DNA of 20,680 bases from CBDCUE01 sp965222515. GTDB taxonomy: Bacteria; Pseudomonadota; Alphaproteobacteria; Rickettsiales; JABIRX01. The notes beneath the pieces are model-generated. The model was not told where the DNA came from. It ran no database searches and worked only from the letters and a program-made list of their open reading frames with translations. The position numbers and the translations under genes are program-made. The DNA lies in NCBI GenBank assembly GCA_965222515.1, contig CBDCUE010000010.1, positions 1 to 20,680 of the forward strand, written 5' to 3'. Position 1 is the stretch's first letter. Each line of letters begins with the position of its first letter. Shown here piece after piece: positions 1 to 7,443 of the stretch.

Positions 1-73
1 AATTTTAAATTAAAACTGTAATACTGCTATACAATCACATCTGCCAATCAGATACATAAATTAAGGTAAGCGG

Positions 74-117
74 AGTTTTATCAGCAGTGATTTTGCAAAA
101 TCACTGCTGATAAAACT
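74..117. repeat. 44-bp perfect palindrome downstream of dxr
   Basis: The 44 bases are exactly self-complementary around a central GC at 95/96; the left arm starts AGTTTTATCAGCAGTG and the right arm mirrors it. It begins 11 bp beyond the dxr stop. As RNA it would fold into a hairpin of about 20 bp with a minimal loop, so it could end or protect the cdsA-dxr transcript. No run of T follows the stem on either strand, so it is not a textbook intrinsic terminator. A cruciform or a dyad protein-binding site is possible. The base identity is certain; the role is inferred. Confidence 0.85.
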
Positions 118-128
118 AGGATTACTAA

Positions 129-1259
129 TTAAACAACTAGTTTTCTTCTTACCATATTATCTATTTCAAAAATATGATTAATGTCTTCTATTTTTTGATT
201 AGAGAATTTGCTTAAAGAATCTTCTATCATAAAAATTATTTCTGTAAATTTAATTTTTCCTGCCAAAAACAAAGACACCGCAACTTCATTAGAAGAATTA
301 AAAATAATAGGCATTATGCCACCTTCTCGCAATACATCTCTTACCAAATCCAACACTTTAAATTTATTAATATCTGGAGATAAAAAAGATAAATTAGTTA
401 ATTTTTGAATATCTAACATCAAATTTTTTTGCTCTAGTCTATTTGGATAATTTAAGCTATGAGCAATAGCCAACCTCATATTATGCTGCCCGCATAATGC
501 TTTTACATTACCATCTATATATGAAACAAAAGAGTGAATAATAGATTCTGGATGAATTACCACAGAAGCCTGGCTCTCTTTTAAATTAAACAAAAAACAA
601 GCCTCTATCATTTCTAAAGCCTTATTTACCATAGTGCTAGAATCTATGGTTATTTTTTTCCCCATTTTCCAGTTTGGATGTTTTAAGGCATCTTCAATTG
701 TAACTTGTTCTAAATTTTTTCTATGCAAAAAAGCACCTCCTGATGCAGTTAAAGTAATAGATGCTATATCACTATTATCATTTTCTATCAGTTGAAAAAT
801 TGCATTATGTTCTGAATCAATGGGAATAATTTTACAATTATGTTGCTTGGCCTCATTTATCAAAATATCTCCAGCACAAACAATGGATTCTTTATTAGCC
901 AAAGCTAATATTTTGTTGCATTTTACTGCATTTAATGTCGGCCTCAAACCTGCCACTCCTATTATAGCAGAAATAACAATATCAGATTCTATAGCAGTTA
1001 TTTCTAACAACCCACACTCCCCTGCAAATATTTTTATCTCCTTATAATCAGATAATGCTGATTTTACTTCAGAAAAATATTTTTTATTCCTAATACAAAT
1101 ATATTTTGGCTGAAATTTTTTTGCTATTAGAATTAATTTTTGGTAATTATTGTTGGCAGTAGCGATTTTTAACGAAAAAAGATTAGGATTTTCTGCTATA
1201 ATCTGCAAACTACTATCTCCTATTGAACCTGTTACCCCTAAAATTGAAATTTCTTTCAT
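129..1259 (-). CDS. dxr: 1-deoxy-D-xylulose 5-phosphate reductoisomerase
   Basis: This cytosolic enzyme converts 1-deoxy-D-xylulose 5-phosphate to 2-C-methyl-D-erythritol 4-phosphate with NADPH, the committed step of MEP isoprenoid synthesis. Seen in the 376-residue product: the NADPH-binding G-x-T-G-S-I-G at residues 8-14, the ALANKES segment near 118, the SEHNAIFQ metal/substrate motif near 149, TASGGAF, the DSSTMVNKALEMIEA helix near 206 and IHPESIIHS after it. All expected active-site segments are present and the length is slightly under the usual 380-400, so the protein looks intact. It follows cdsA by 10 bp, a pairing common in proteobacteria (uppS-cdsA-dxr). The fourth MEP-pathway-associated gene here, ispD, lies far away at 14.7-15.4 kb. 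The usual next gene, rseP, is not visible; a long palindrome follows instead. Confidence 0.97.
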   Translation of the reverse strand: MKEISILGVTGSIGDSSLQIIAENPNLFSLKIATANNNYQKLILIAKKFQPKYICIRNKKYFSEVKSALSDYKEIKIFAGECGLLEITAIESDIVISAIIGVAGLRPTLNAVKCNKILALANKESIVCAGDILINEAKQHNCKIIPIDSEHNAIFQLIENDNSDIASITLTASGGAFLHRKNLEQVTIEDALKHPNWKMGKKITIDSSTMVNKALEMIEACFLFNLKESQASVVIHPESIIHSFVSYIDGNVKALCGQHNMRLAIAHSLNYPNRLEQKNLMLDIQKLTNLSFLSPDINKFKVLDLVRDVLREGGIMPIIFNSSNEVAVSLFLAGKIKFTEIIFMIEDSLSKFSNQKIEDINHIFEIDNMVRRKLVV

Positions 1260-1269
1260 TTATTATTTC

Positions 1270-1914
1270 CTATACAAAAATATTTTGAAAAAATACTGAA
1301 AATAATAAATAAGCAGTCGGAAAAACAAAAATATGACCATCTAATCTGTCACATAAACCTCCGTGCCCTGGAATTAAAGTTCCAGAATCTTTTATCTTCA
1401 ACTTTCTTTTAACATAAGATTCAAATAAATCTCCTATTTGAGAAATAATTGATAAAACTATGGTTAAAGCTGCAAACAAAGGAAAGGAGACTCCTTTGGT
1501 AAGAAAGAAAAAAACAGCAGCAATTACCATTGATGTAGCAATACCAGATAAAAAGCCACTAACTGTTTTTTTAGGGCTAATTTTAGGAGCTAATTTTATA
1601 CCACCAAAAGTTTTTCCACCAAAATATGCCATACTATCTGTTACTACTGTTACAGAAACACAAAAAACAACCACATCTATACCAAGACTATTTCTTAAAG
1701 CAATCAAACTAGCGATTGGCAATGAAACATAAATAAAAATGAGCAATAACCATTTTTTTAATAATGCTTTAGATAAGAGCTGGCTAATTTCAAAAAAAAT
1801 TAATATTGCAAGAGCAACAGTAGCTAAATAAAAAACAAAGCCTCCTAAAATTATCAAGGCTAAACTAGGAACAATCAAAACAAATGAATATATGACTCTT
1901 TTTTGTAATTCCAT
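1270..1914 (-). CDS. cdsA: Phosphatidate cytidylyltransferase (CDP-diglyceride synthase)
   Basis: This integral inner-membrane enzyme makes CDP-diacylglycerol from CTP and phosphatidate, feeding phosphatidylglycerol, cardiolipin and phosphatidylethanolamine synthesis. The signature of the family is complete near residues 166-192: S-x-V-K-R-x4-K-D-S-G-x2-I-P-G-H-G-G-x2-D-R-x-D. The rest of the 214 residues is a series of hydrophobic helices starting at about residue 9. It is shorter than the roughly 270-residue enzymes of E. coli relatives, as expected for compact forms in reduced alphaproteobacteria. It is the first gene of a pair with dxr (10-bp gap). uppS, often located upstream, is absent; the 130-bp spacer upstream separates it from an unrelated vWA/TPR gene. 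Confidence 0.95.
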   Translation of the reverse strand: MELQKRVIYSFVLIVPSLALIILGGFVFYLATVALAILIFFEISQLLSKALLKKWLLLIFIYVSLPIASLIALRNSLGIDVVVFCVSVTVVTDSMAYFGGKTFGGIKLAPKISPKKTVSGFLSGIATSMVIAAVFFFLTKGVSFPLFAALTIVLSIISQIGDLFESYVKRKLKIKDSGTLIPGHGGLCDRLDGHIFVFPTAYLLFSVFFQNIFV

Positions 1915-2044
1915 AAATATGATTTCTTAAATTATAAACAACAGCACTTATATACTAAAACAAAATAGTCTTCAATAAAAAATTGTAGATTTTTTTTAGG
2001 GATATTTTAGCGAAGCAATTTTTAGAGCAAAATAATATTGCAAA

Positions 2045-3688
2045 TCACCAAATTTGCTGATTCCTTATTTTTTTGCCTTCTTGCAAATCTTTTCTTCTTA
2101 TCTTCTTTTTTAATAAAGAACTATTATCTCCTTCTATTAAATCAAAAATATTTTTATCTGCATTAAATTCTTTTTTCTTGCTAGATTTATCATTTTCGTT
2201 TGAGTTTTTCTTAGATTTCTGTTTGTTCTTGTCAGTTTTTTTATCTTCTTTCTTATCTTCTTTCTGATCTTTTTTATCATTATTTTTTTGTTGCTTATCA
2301 TTTTGTTTATTTTTATTATCTTTCTGCTTATTTTGTTTTTGCTTTTTTAGCTGTTTTTCTGCCAATGTTAAATTATGTTTTGCCTGCTGATGATTTACAT
2401 TATCTTTTAAAAAATCTTGATATGATTCTATAGCATTTTGATAATCACCTGCTTTATAATAACTATTTGCTAAATTATAATTTTTGTAAGGTGAGCTATC
2501 GCTGTTTTTAAATTTATCTATGGATTTTTTATAATTACCTGCACGATATTCAGCTACCCCCTGATTATAAAATGATTTAAACCCATCCACCGATTCTTGA
2601 TATTTTTTTTGCTGATATTTTTCATAAGCATTCTGCTCTTTATTTAAAAAAATATTTGCCTTTGCTTCATTAGCAATATTAAGTATAAAAAACATTGCAA
2701 AAATAATGGTAAAAAACTTTTTTCCTTGCAAAAAAAACAAAATAATCATTGCTAAAAACAATAATAAGACAAAATCCTCTTGCCAAACTTTGTAAGAAAT
2801 AGTTGTTTTTTCAGCCGATAATTGATTATTAATATAAGAAAAAAATATATCATTACTTCCATAAATAAGTTTTGTAGCATCTCCACCAAACTGATTTGCA
2901 ATATTTTTTAAATTAGATAAATTTAATTTTGAAATAATTTTTTTATTATTAATCTTTAAAATATTGCCATTTTTTAACACAGGTCCTCCTATTTCAGTTC
3001 CCACACCATAAGCGAAAAACTTTATATCTTTTGCTAATTTAATATCATTACCTATTTTATTTTCAAACTCACCATCAGATAATAATAAGATAGTTTTATC
3101 ACCATCAATAACTTTATTAAAAAAATTATTAGCAACTTGCAAAGCCTTTTTCACATTTGAACCCTGAATATGAAAATCAGCTAGGTTTAAGGATTCTAAT
3201 TGCTCTTTGATAAAATCTAAATCATCAGTCCAAGGTGTAATAATGTGAGGTATTTCTGTAAATGCAATTAATGCTACCCTATATCCTTGCAAATTATCTA
3301 AAATGTTAATTATTTTATGTTTGGCAATTTTAAAACGATTAGGTTTGAGATCAGAAACCCCCATAGATAAAGAACTATCTAATAAAATTACTAAATTTTT
3401 AGTAGAACTATATAATTTTGTCTCCTTATATCTAAATCTTGGCTGTGCTAATGATAAAAAAATTAAGCTAAAAAACACTAACCATAAAATCTTTTTTCTT
3501 TTATCAAAAAAACTATTTTCGCTATTGCCAATATTTGCCAAAAAATTAAAATTTCTTTTAGCAATAAATTTTCTATATTTATGATAATCAGCATCATTAT
3601 AAATATCCTGAGGCAAGAAATAAATAATAAAAAAACTAATTGGTATAAATATTAACCAATATATATGCAGAAAATGAAAATCACTCAT
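2045..3688 (-). CDS. Membrane vWA-TPR protein, BatB-BatC fusion type
   Basis: I recognise the architecture, not a proven function. Residues 7-25 and 67-80 are hydrophobic segments. A von Willebrand factor A domain follows, with the MIDAS metal motif D104-x-S106-x-S108 and the later LLLSDGE strand. Near residues 303-346 come further membrane-spanning stretches, then at about 350-436 tandem tetratricopeptide-like helices (AEYRAGNYKKSIDKF, ANSYYKAGDYQNAIESY). A highly charged Lys/Asn/Gln/Asp tract covers about 446-508, and the basic C-terminus is predicted outside the membrane. This order matches BatB-BatC fusions of the aerotolerance-type Bat operons, which usually lie with moxR, a DUF58 gene and batA. 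None of those is adjacent here. The gene stands alone between cdsA and pstB, with about 100 bp on either side. The long lysine tract is in frame and flanked by structured sequence, so I read it as a real linker. Confidence 0.8.
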   Translation of the reverse strand: MSDFHFLHIYWLIFIPISFFIIYFLPQDIYNDADYHKYRKFIAKRNFNFLANIGNSENSFFDKRKKILWLVFFSLIFLSLAQPRFRYKETKLYSSTKNLVILLDSSLSMGVSDLKPNRFKIAKHKIINILDNLQGYRVALIAFTEIPHIITPWTDDLDFIKEQLESLNLADFHIQGSNVKKALQVANNFFNKVIDGDKTILLLSDGEFENKIGNDIKLAKDIKFFAYGVGTEIGGPVLKNGNILKINNKKIISKLNLSNLKNIANQFGGDATKLIYGSNDIFFSYINNQLSAEKTTISYKVWQEDFVLLLFLAMIILFFLQGKKFFTIIFAMFFILNIANEAKANIFLNKEQNAYEKYQQKKYQESVDGFKSFYNQGVAEYRAGNYKKSIDKFKNSDSSPYKNYNLANSYYKAGDYQNAIESYQDFLKDNVNHQQAKHNLTLAEKQLKKQKQNKQKDNKNKQNDKQQKNNDKKDQKEDKKEDKKTDKNKQKSKKNSNENDKSSKKKEFNADKNIFDLIEGDNSSLLKKKIRRKDLQEGKKIRNQQIW

Positions 3689-3786
3689 TTTTTTTAAGTT
3701 AAGCTTGTTATTTACAGAATTTGCAATCTATGCAACATTCACACAAATATATTTTTAAATCACACCCTACGAAGGTAATAATTATA

Positions 3787-4542
3787 CTAACCAAATCTTC
3801 CAGTAATATAATCCTCTGTTTGTTTTTTTTGAGGGTTGGTAAAAATTTGTCCTGTCTCACCTACCTCAATGATTTTTCCTAAATGAAAAAATGCTGTTTT
3901 ATGCGATACTCTTGCTGCTTGTTGCATAGAATGAGTTACCATAATAATAGTGAATTTTTCTTTTAATTCATCAATTAATTCCTCAATTCTAGCAGTAGCA
4001 ATAGGATCTAAGGCAGAACAAGGTTCATCCATTAAAATTATCTCTGGCTTAATAGCAATGGTTCTTGCAATACATAATCTTTGTTGCTGACCACCAGATA
4101 AACTATTTCCAGCAGAATTTAATCTGTCTTTTACTTCCTCCCAAAGCCCTGCTTTTTTTAAAGAATCTTCTACAATAAAATCTAAATCAGATTTATTAGT
4201 AAACATATTATGAATTTTAGGACCATAAGCTACATTTTCATAAATAGATTTTGGAAATGGATTTGGCTTTTGAAAAACCATCCCTATCGCCCCTCTTAAC
4301 AACACCAAATCTTGCTTTTTATCATTAATATTTTTACCATCCAATAAAATCTCTCCCGTTATTTTGCAAGACTCAATGGTATCATTCATTCTATTAATGC
4401 ATCTTAAAAAAGTAGATTTTCCACAACCAGAAGGACCAATCAAAGCAGTTACTTTTTGCTTTTCAATGTCTAAATTAACATCAAAAATTGCTTGTGTATC
4501 ATTATAAAACACATCCAAATTCTTAACTTCTATCTTATTCAT
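3787..4542 (-). CDS. pstB: Phosphate ABC transporter ATP-binding protein
   Basis: This is the cytoplasmic ATPase that powers the PstSCAB high-affinity phosphate importer. In 251 residues, close to the family norm, the following are visible: Walker A GPSGCGKST at 36-44, the Q-loop VFQKPNPFPKSIYENV near 89-104 (the NPFPKSIYENV wording is typical of PstB), the ABC signature LSGGQQQR near 149-156, Walker B ILMDEPCSALDP near 168-179 and the switch histidine in MVTHSMQQA. The protein looks functional. Its partners pstS, pstC, pstA and phoU are not in the window: downstream is an unrelated vWA/TPR gene and upstream is a 324-bp spacer. The gene may therefore act in trans with a transporter encoded elsewhere. 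It may also be a relic of a broken-up operon. Confidence 0.95.
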   Translation of the reverse strand: MNKIEVKNLDVFYNDTQAIFDVNLDIEKQKVTALIGPSGCGKSTFLRCINRMNDTIESCKITGEILLDGKNINDKKQDLVLLRGAIGMVFQKPNPFPKSIYENVAYGPKIHNMFTNKSDLDFIVEDSLKKAGLWEEVKDRLNSAGNSLSGGQQQRLCIARTIAIKPEIILMDEPCSALDPIATARIEELIDELKEKFTIIMVTHSMQQAARVSHKTAFFHLGKIIEVGETGQIFTNPQKKQTEDYITGRFG

Positions 4543-4705
4543 TATTTTTTATTTTTTAAAGTTTAAGTTGGTTAAGTACAAGCTTTGCAGTCAATATCAC
4601 ATTTACATGAATGTTTTTTTGTAAAAGCAGTAAAATAATATTATACAAAGCTAGTTTTTGATTGACTTCGCCAAGATTCCCCTCAAACAGACGCATGACG
4701 AAATT

Positions 4706-4773
4706 AGTAAAAACACTCAGGGTAATAGCTCTCCCCTTGAGGAGGGAGAGCTATTACCCTGAGTGTTTTTACT
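4706..4773. repeat. Inverted repeat, 30-bp perfect arms, 8-base loop
   Basis: The left arm 4706-4735 begins AGTAAAAACACTCAGGG and is the exact reverse complement of 4744-4773; the loop is 4736-4743. The core is markedly GC-richer than its surroundings. The arms end in A5 on the left and T5 on the right, so RNA from either strand gives a GC-rich stem followed by a U tract. That is the form of a bidirectional intrinsic terminator, although it is far longer than needed. It lies about 160 bp upstream of pstB and 95 bp past ubiG. A mobile palindromic element is the alternative. Confidence 0.85.
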
Positions 4774-4832
4774 GTTATAGCATAAGCTACAAGTGAGAAG
4801 AAATGTTCTTTCACCATTATTTAAAAATGATT

Positions 4833-4866
4833 TTTAGCTTTGTTTTTCTAAAAAAGCAAAGCTAAA
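4833..4866 (-). terminator. Probable intrinsic terminator of ubiG
   Basis: Arms 4833-4842 (TTTAGCTTTG) and 4857-4866 are perfect complements. A T-G wobble and several A-T pairs can extend the stem inward to a small loop. The hairpin begins on the base next to the ubiG stop codon, and on the minus strand it is followed after a few bases by a short T run. Position and form suit a terminator for the flavin-reductase/ubiG transcript, though the U tract is weak. Confidence 0.5.
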
Positions 4867-5574
4867 TTATATTTTTTTAAGTGCAAAAATATAATTTTGT
4901 GAAACATCATTTGTTAAACTCCAGCTATCTGTAAAAATATTGTATTTTACACCTGATAGATCAATAATCTCAAAAGTTTCTTTTGGTAAAAAATCTATTA
5001 ATTCTGATGGTTTAATAAATTTACTAAAATTATGAGTTCCTTTTGGTAGCCATCTTAAAACATATTCTGTTGCAAATTTTGCCAATAAAAGAGACTTTAG
5101 ATTTCTATTAATAGTTGATAAAAATAAAATTCCTCCTTGTTTTAAATGACTAGTTGCTTTTACTAAAAAATCTTGATGATTATCCATATGTTCTAATATT
5201 TCTAAACATAAAATTGTATCATATTGATGTTTTTTTTCTAAATCCTCTAACATTATATCTTGATAATTAATCTTAATTTTTTTTTGCTTTGCTAAATGAG
5301 CTTTGGCAATGTTAATATTTTTACTACTAGGGTCAATTGCCGTTATATTTGCCCCTGTTCTAGCTAGCGGTTCTGCAATCAAGCCACCTCCACAACCAAC
5401 ATCTAAAATATCTAAGTTTTTTAATGAAGTATAATTTTTTGTTAATATTTCAGTGATATATTTTATTCTAACGGGATTAAATTTGTGCAAAGGCTTGAAT
5501 TTTCCATTTTTATCCCACCATTCATCTGCGATTGCCTCAAATTTTTTAATTTCTTCTTGATTTACAGAAAGCAT
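4867..5574 (-). CDS. ubiG: Ubiquinone biosynthesis O-methyltransferase
   Basis: This SAM-dependent enzyme methylates both hydroxyl groups added to the ubiquinone ring (the 2-polyprenyl-6-hydroxyphenol step and the final 3-demethylubiquinol step). Seen in 235 residues: the N-terminal FEAIADEWWDKNGKFKPLHKFNP block, which is diagnostic for UbiG, the SAM-binding motif ILDVGCGGG at 56-64 with the acidic residue of AIDPS after it, the LCLEILEHM motif and STINRN followed by the KGTHNFSKFIKPSE region. The length is normal. The start lies 2 bp beyond the stop of the flavin-reductase gene, so the two are very likely co-transcribed and perhaps translationally coupled. Across a divergent spacer lies lysC; ubiG beside lysC is an arrangement I recall from many alphaproteobacteria. 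A ubiquinone pathway implies aerobic respiration. Confidence 0.96.
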   Translation of the reverse strand: MLSVNQEEIKKFEAIADEWWDKNGKFKPLHKFNPVRIKYITEILTKNYTSLKNLDILDVGCGGGLIAEPLARTGANITAIDPSSKNINIAKAHLAKQKKIKINYQDIMLEDLEKKHQYDTILCLEILEHMDNHQDFLVKATSHLKQGGILFLSTINRNLKSLLLAKFATEYVLRWLPKGTHNFSKFIKPSELIDFLPKETFEIIDLSGVKYNIFTDSWSLTNDVSQNYIFALKKI

Positions 5575-5576
5575 AT

Positions 5577-6053
5577 TTATTTAATAATAGAATTATAGTA
5601 AGTTAAAGGAGATTTGCTATCATCATTAGCAAAAGATTCTACTTTGCAAATAAAAATGGAGTGAGAAGTATAATCTATAATTTTGTCTTTTTTACAAGAA
5701 ATTAATGCTAAATTTTTACTAAAAATTGCATTGTTGTTTTTATCTATTTGATAATCTTGACCAAGTTTTATATTGGCAAATTTATCAATATTTTTTTGGG
5801 CAAATGATTGAGCTAAATCTTTTTGCTGGCTAGATAAAATATTAATATTGTAATTATTAGCAAAATATAAATCATTATGAGCAGAACTGCTTTTGTCAAT
5901 GTTAAATAAAACCAAACTTTCATCCAAAGAAAAAGAGGTGAATGAATTGACTGTTATACCGATATTTTTCTGCTTGTGATGTCCTGTTATTATGGTAACT
6001 CCAGTTAAGAACTTGTTAATTACCTGCTTATAATCGGATATATTAATAGACAT
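5577..6053 (-). CDS. Flavin reductase-domain protein (FMN-binding, RutF-like)
   Basis: The 158-residue product is a single flavin_reduct domain, a split-barrel fold that binds FMN and uses NAD(P)H to supply reduced flavin. The characteristic run is near the N-terminus: KFLTGVTIITG, then GITVNSFTSFSLDESLVLFNIDKSSSAH, then NINILSSQQKDLAQSFA and DKFANI. The end, SPLTYYNS, corresponds to the family's C-terminal SPL-Y. It is slightly shorter than stand-alone reductases of about 165-180 residues, but no motif is missing. The physiological partner cannot be named from the sequence. Being 2 bp upstream of ubiG suggests shared expression with ubiquinone methylation. A role in supplying reduced flavin to ring-hydroxylating steps would be conjecture. 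Confidence 0.85.
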   Translation of the reverse strand: MSINISDYKQVINKFLTGVTIITGHHKQKNIGITVNSFTSFSLDESLVLFNIDKSSSAHNDLYFANNYNINILSSQQKDLAQSFAQKNIDKFANIKLGQDYQIDKNNNAIFSKNLALISCKKDKIIDYTSHSIFICKVESFANDDSKSPLTYYNSIIK

Positions 6054-6169
6054 ATTAAAATATATTATTTAGTATAGGAGTGTTGATAATCCCATTATTA
6101 GCAATAATAGCTATCTTTTGTAAAAATGAAATATATTTTTAAAAATGATAACGGAAACAATCTTAACTT

Positions 6170-7399
6170 ATGAAAATAGTTCAAAAATTTGGAGGCACTT
6201 CAGTTGCAGATATTGCTAGAATAAAAAAAGTAGCAAATATTGTAGCACAAGAGAAAAAACAAGGAAATGATGTGTTGGTTGTGGTGTCTGCAATGAGTGG
6301 CACTACTAACAAATTAATTGAATATGCAAGAAAAATGTCTCAATTGCTAGATAATGAGCATTTGGCAGAATATGATACTATTGTTGCATCAGGGGAGCAA
6401 ATCACAGCTGGTTTATTGGCTTTACAATTGCAAAATATGGGTTTTAAATCAAGATCTTTTCTTGGCTGGCAGTTAGGGATTCAAACTGATTCAAGCCATT
6501 CAAAATCTAAAATTCAAGATATTGACAAAGCAACTATAAATAAATTTATTAAAGCAGGCTTTATTCCTGTGGTAGCAGGGTTTCAGGGTGTTACAGAACA
6601 TAAAAGAATTGCAACTATGGGAAGAGGAGGAAGTGACACTTCTGCCGTGGCAATTGCAGCCAGCATAAAAGCAGATAGATGTGATATTTATACAGATGTT
6701 GCAGGATTTTATACAGCTGATCCAAGAATTGTAGCTGATGCCAAAAAATTCAAAATGATAGGTTATAGTGAGGCAATTGAGATGACTGCATTAGGTGCCA
6801 AAATTCTACACACTAGATCTGTTGAAATTGCAATGAAAAGTAAAATTCCTTTGCAAGTATTATCTAGTTTTTCAAGCGAAGAAGGAACTTTGCTAGTGCA
6901 AGATGAAAAAATAAAAGAAAAAAAACCTGTGGCAGGAATTGCTAATATGAATGATGAAGCGGTAATTACTTTGCAAAACACAAAAAATGTCTTTGGAGTT
7001 GTAGCATCAATAACCAAAATATTAAGCTCAGAAAATATAAATATAGATATGATATTACAAAATATATCTTATGACGGAAAACACGATAATATTAGTTTTA
7101 CAGCAAAAAACAATGAGGTTAGCAAGGTAAAAAAAGTTTTAAAAAAGGCTTTAGATAGAAGAGATTTTTACTGTGAGAAATTTGTAGCCAACAAAAATAT
7201 TGCCAAAATATCAATCATCGGAATTGCTATGCAGTATCAAACAGGAGTTGCTCACACAATGTTTCAAACAATGGCAGATCACAACATAAACATAATGGCA
7301 ATAGCAACTTCAGAAATAAAAATTTCTATTTTAATAGAAAAAGATTATTGTGAATTAGCCGTAAGATTATTGCACAATGCTTTTGACTTGGGGAAGTGA
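6170..7399 (+). CDS. lysC: Aspartate kinase
   Basis: This enzyme phosphorylates L-aspartate with ATP, the first step toward diaminopimelate/lysine, threonine and methionine. In 409 residues the amino-acid kinase domain opens with the KFGGTSVAD motif at 5-13. It continues with the VSAMSGTTNKL segment, VASGEQ near 72, and RGGSDTSAVAIA near 151-162 (the phosphate/Asp-binding loop), then DPRIV and ALGAKILHTRSVE. Two ACT regulatory domains fill about 265-400 (VFGVVASITKILSSENINIDMI and the last ACT with AIATSEIKISILI). The length and organisation match the single-function, lysine/threonine-inhibited alphaproteobacterial form. The start at 6170 is preceded by a GGAA element about 10 bases upstream. 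It is divergent from the flavin-reductase/ubiG pair across 116 bp and is followed by a porin after 44 bp. Confidence 0.97.
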   Translation: MKIVQKFGGTSVADIARIKKVANIVAQEKKQGNDVLVVVSAMSGTTNKLIEYARKMSQLLDNEHLAEYDTIVASGEQITAGLLALQLQNMGFKSRSFLGWQLGIQTDSSHSKSKIQDIDKATINKFIKAGFIPVVAGFQGVTEHKRIATMGRGGSDTSAVAIAASIKADRCDIYTDVAGFYTADPRIVADAKKFKMIGYSEAIEMTALGAKILHTRSVEIAMKSKIPLQVLSSFSSEEGTLLVQDEKIKEKKPVAGIANMNDEAVITLQNTKNVFGVVASITKILSSENINIDMILQNISYDGKHDNISFTAKNNEVSKVKKVLKKALDRRDFYCEKFVANKNIAKISIIGIAMQYQTGVAHTMFQTMADHNINIMAIATSEIKISILIEKDYCELAVRLLHNAFDLGK

Positions 7400-7443
7400 A
7401 AAAAATAATTCCACCTTTTATCTATAACTTAATATCTTAAAAA

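Larger units (their letters stand above)
4543..4866. other. 324-bp spacer between pstB and ubiG
   Basis: No convincing gene lies here. It contains a hairpin touching the ubiG stop (4833-4866), a large inverted repeat (4706-4773) and, on the minus strand, an open frame of about 46 codons from ATG at 4696 to a stop near 4559. That frame has no recognisable domain. The stretch around 4660-4705, read on the minus strand, goes GTCATGCGT...GGCGAAGTCAATC. It loosely resembles the GTCATTGCGAG...GCGAAGCAATC dispersed repeats found in many AT-rich intracellular bacteria, so this could be a decayed interspersed repeat. That resemblance is from memory and weak. Confidence 0.5.

Noticed and set aside
112..144. 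Second hairpin AAAACTAG/CTAGTTTT overlapping the dxr stop
   Set aside because: It is only 8 bp with a 17-base loop in an A/T-rich region and would compete with the far more stable 44-bp palindrome.
820..1732. Plus-strand open frames of 75 and 90 codons opposite dxr and cdsA
   Set aside because: They lie antisense to clearly coding genes with full family motifs and have no domain or promoter of their own; they are frame shadows.
2165..2350. Lysine-rich low-complexity stretch as a frameshift or assembly error
   Set aside because: The frame continues through it into ordinary sequence to a normal stop, and the TPR segment upstream is in the same frame, so it is read as a genuine linker.
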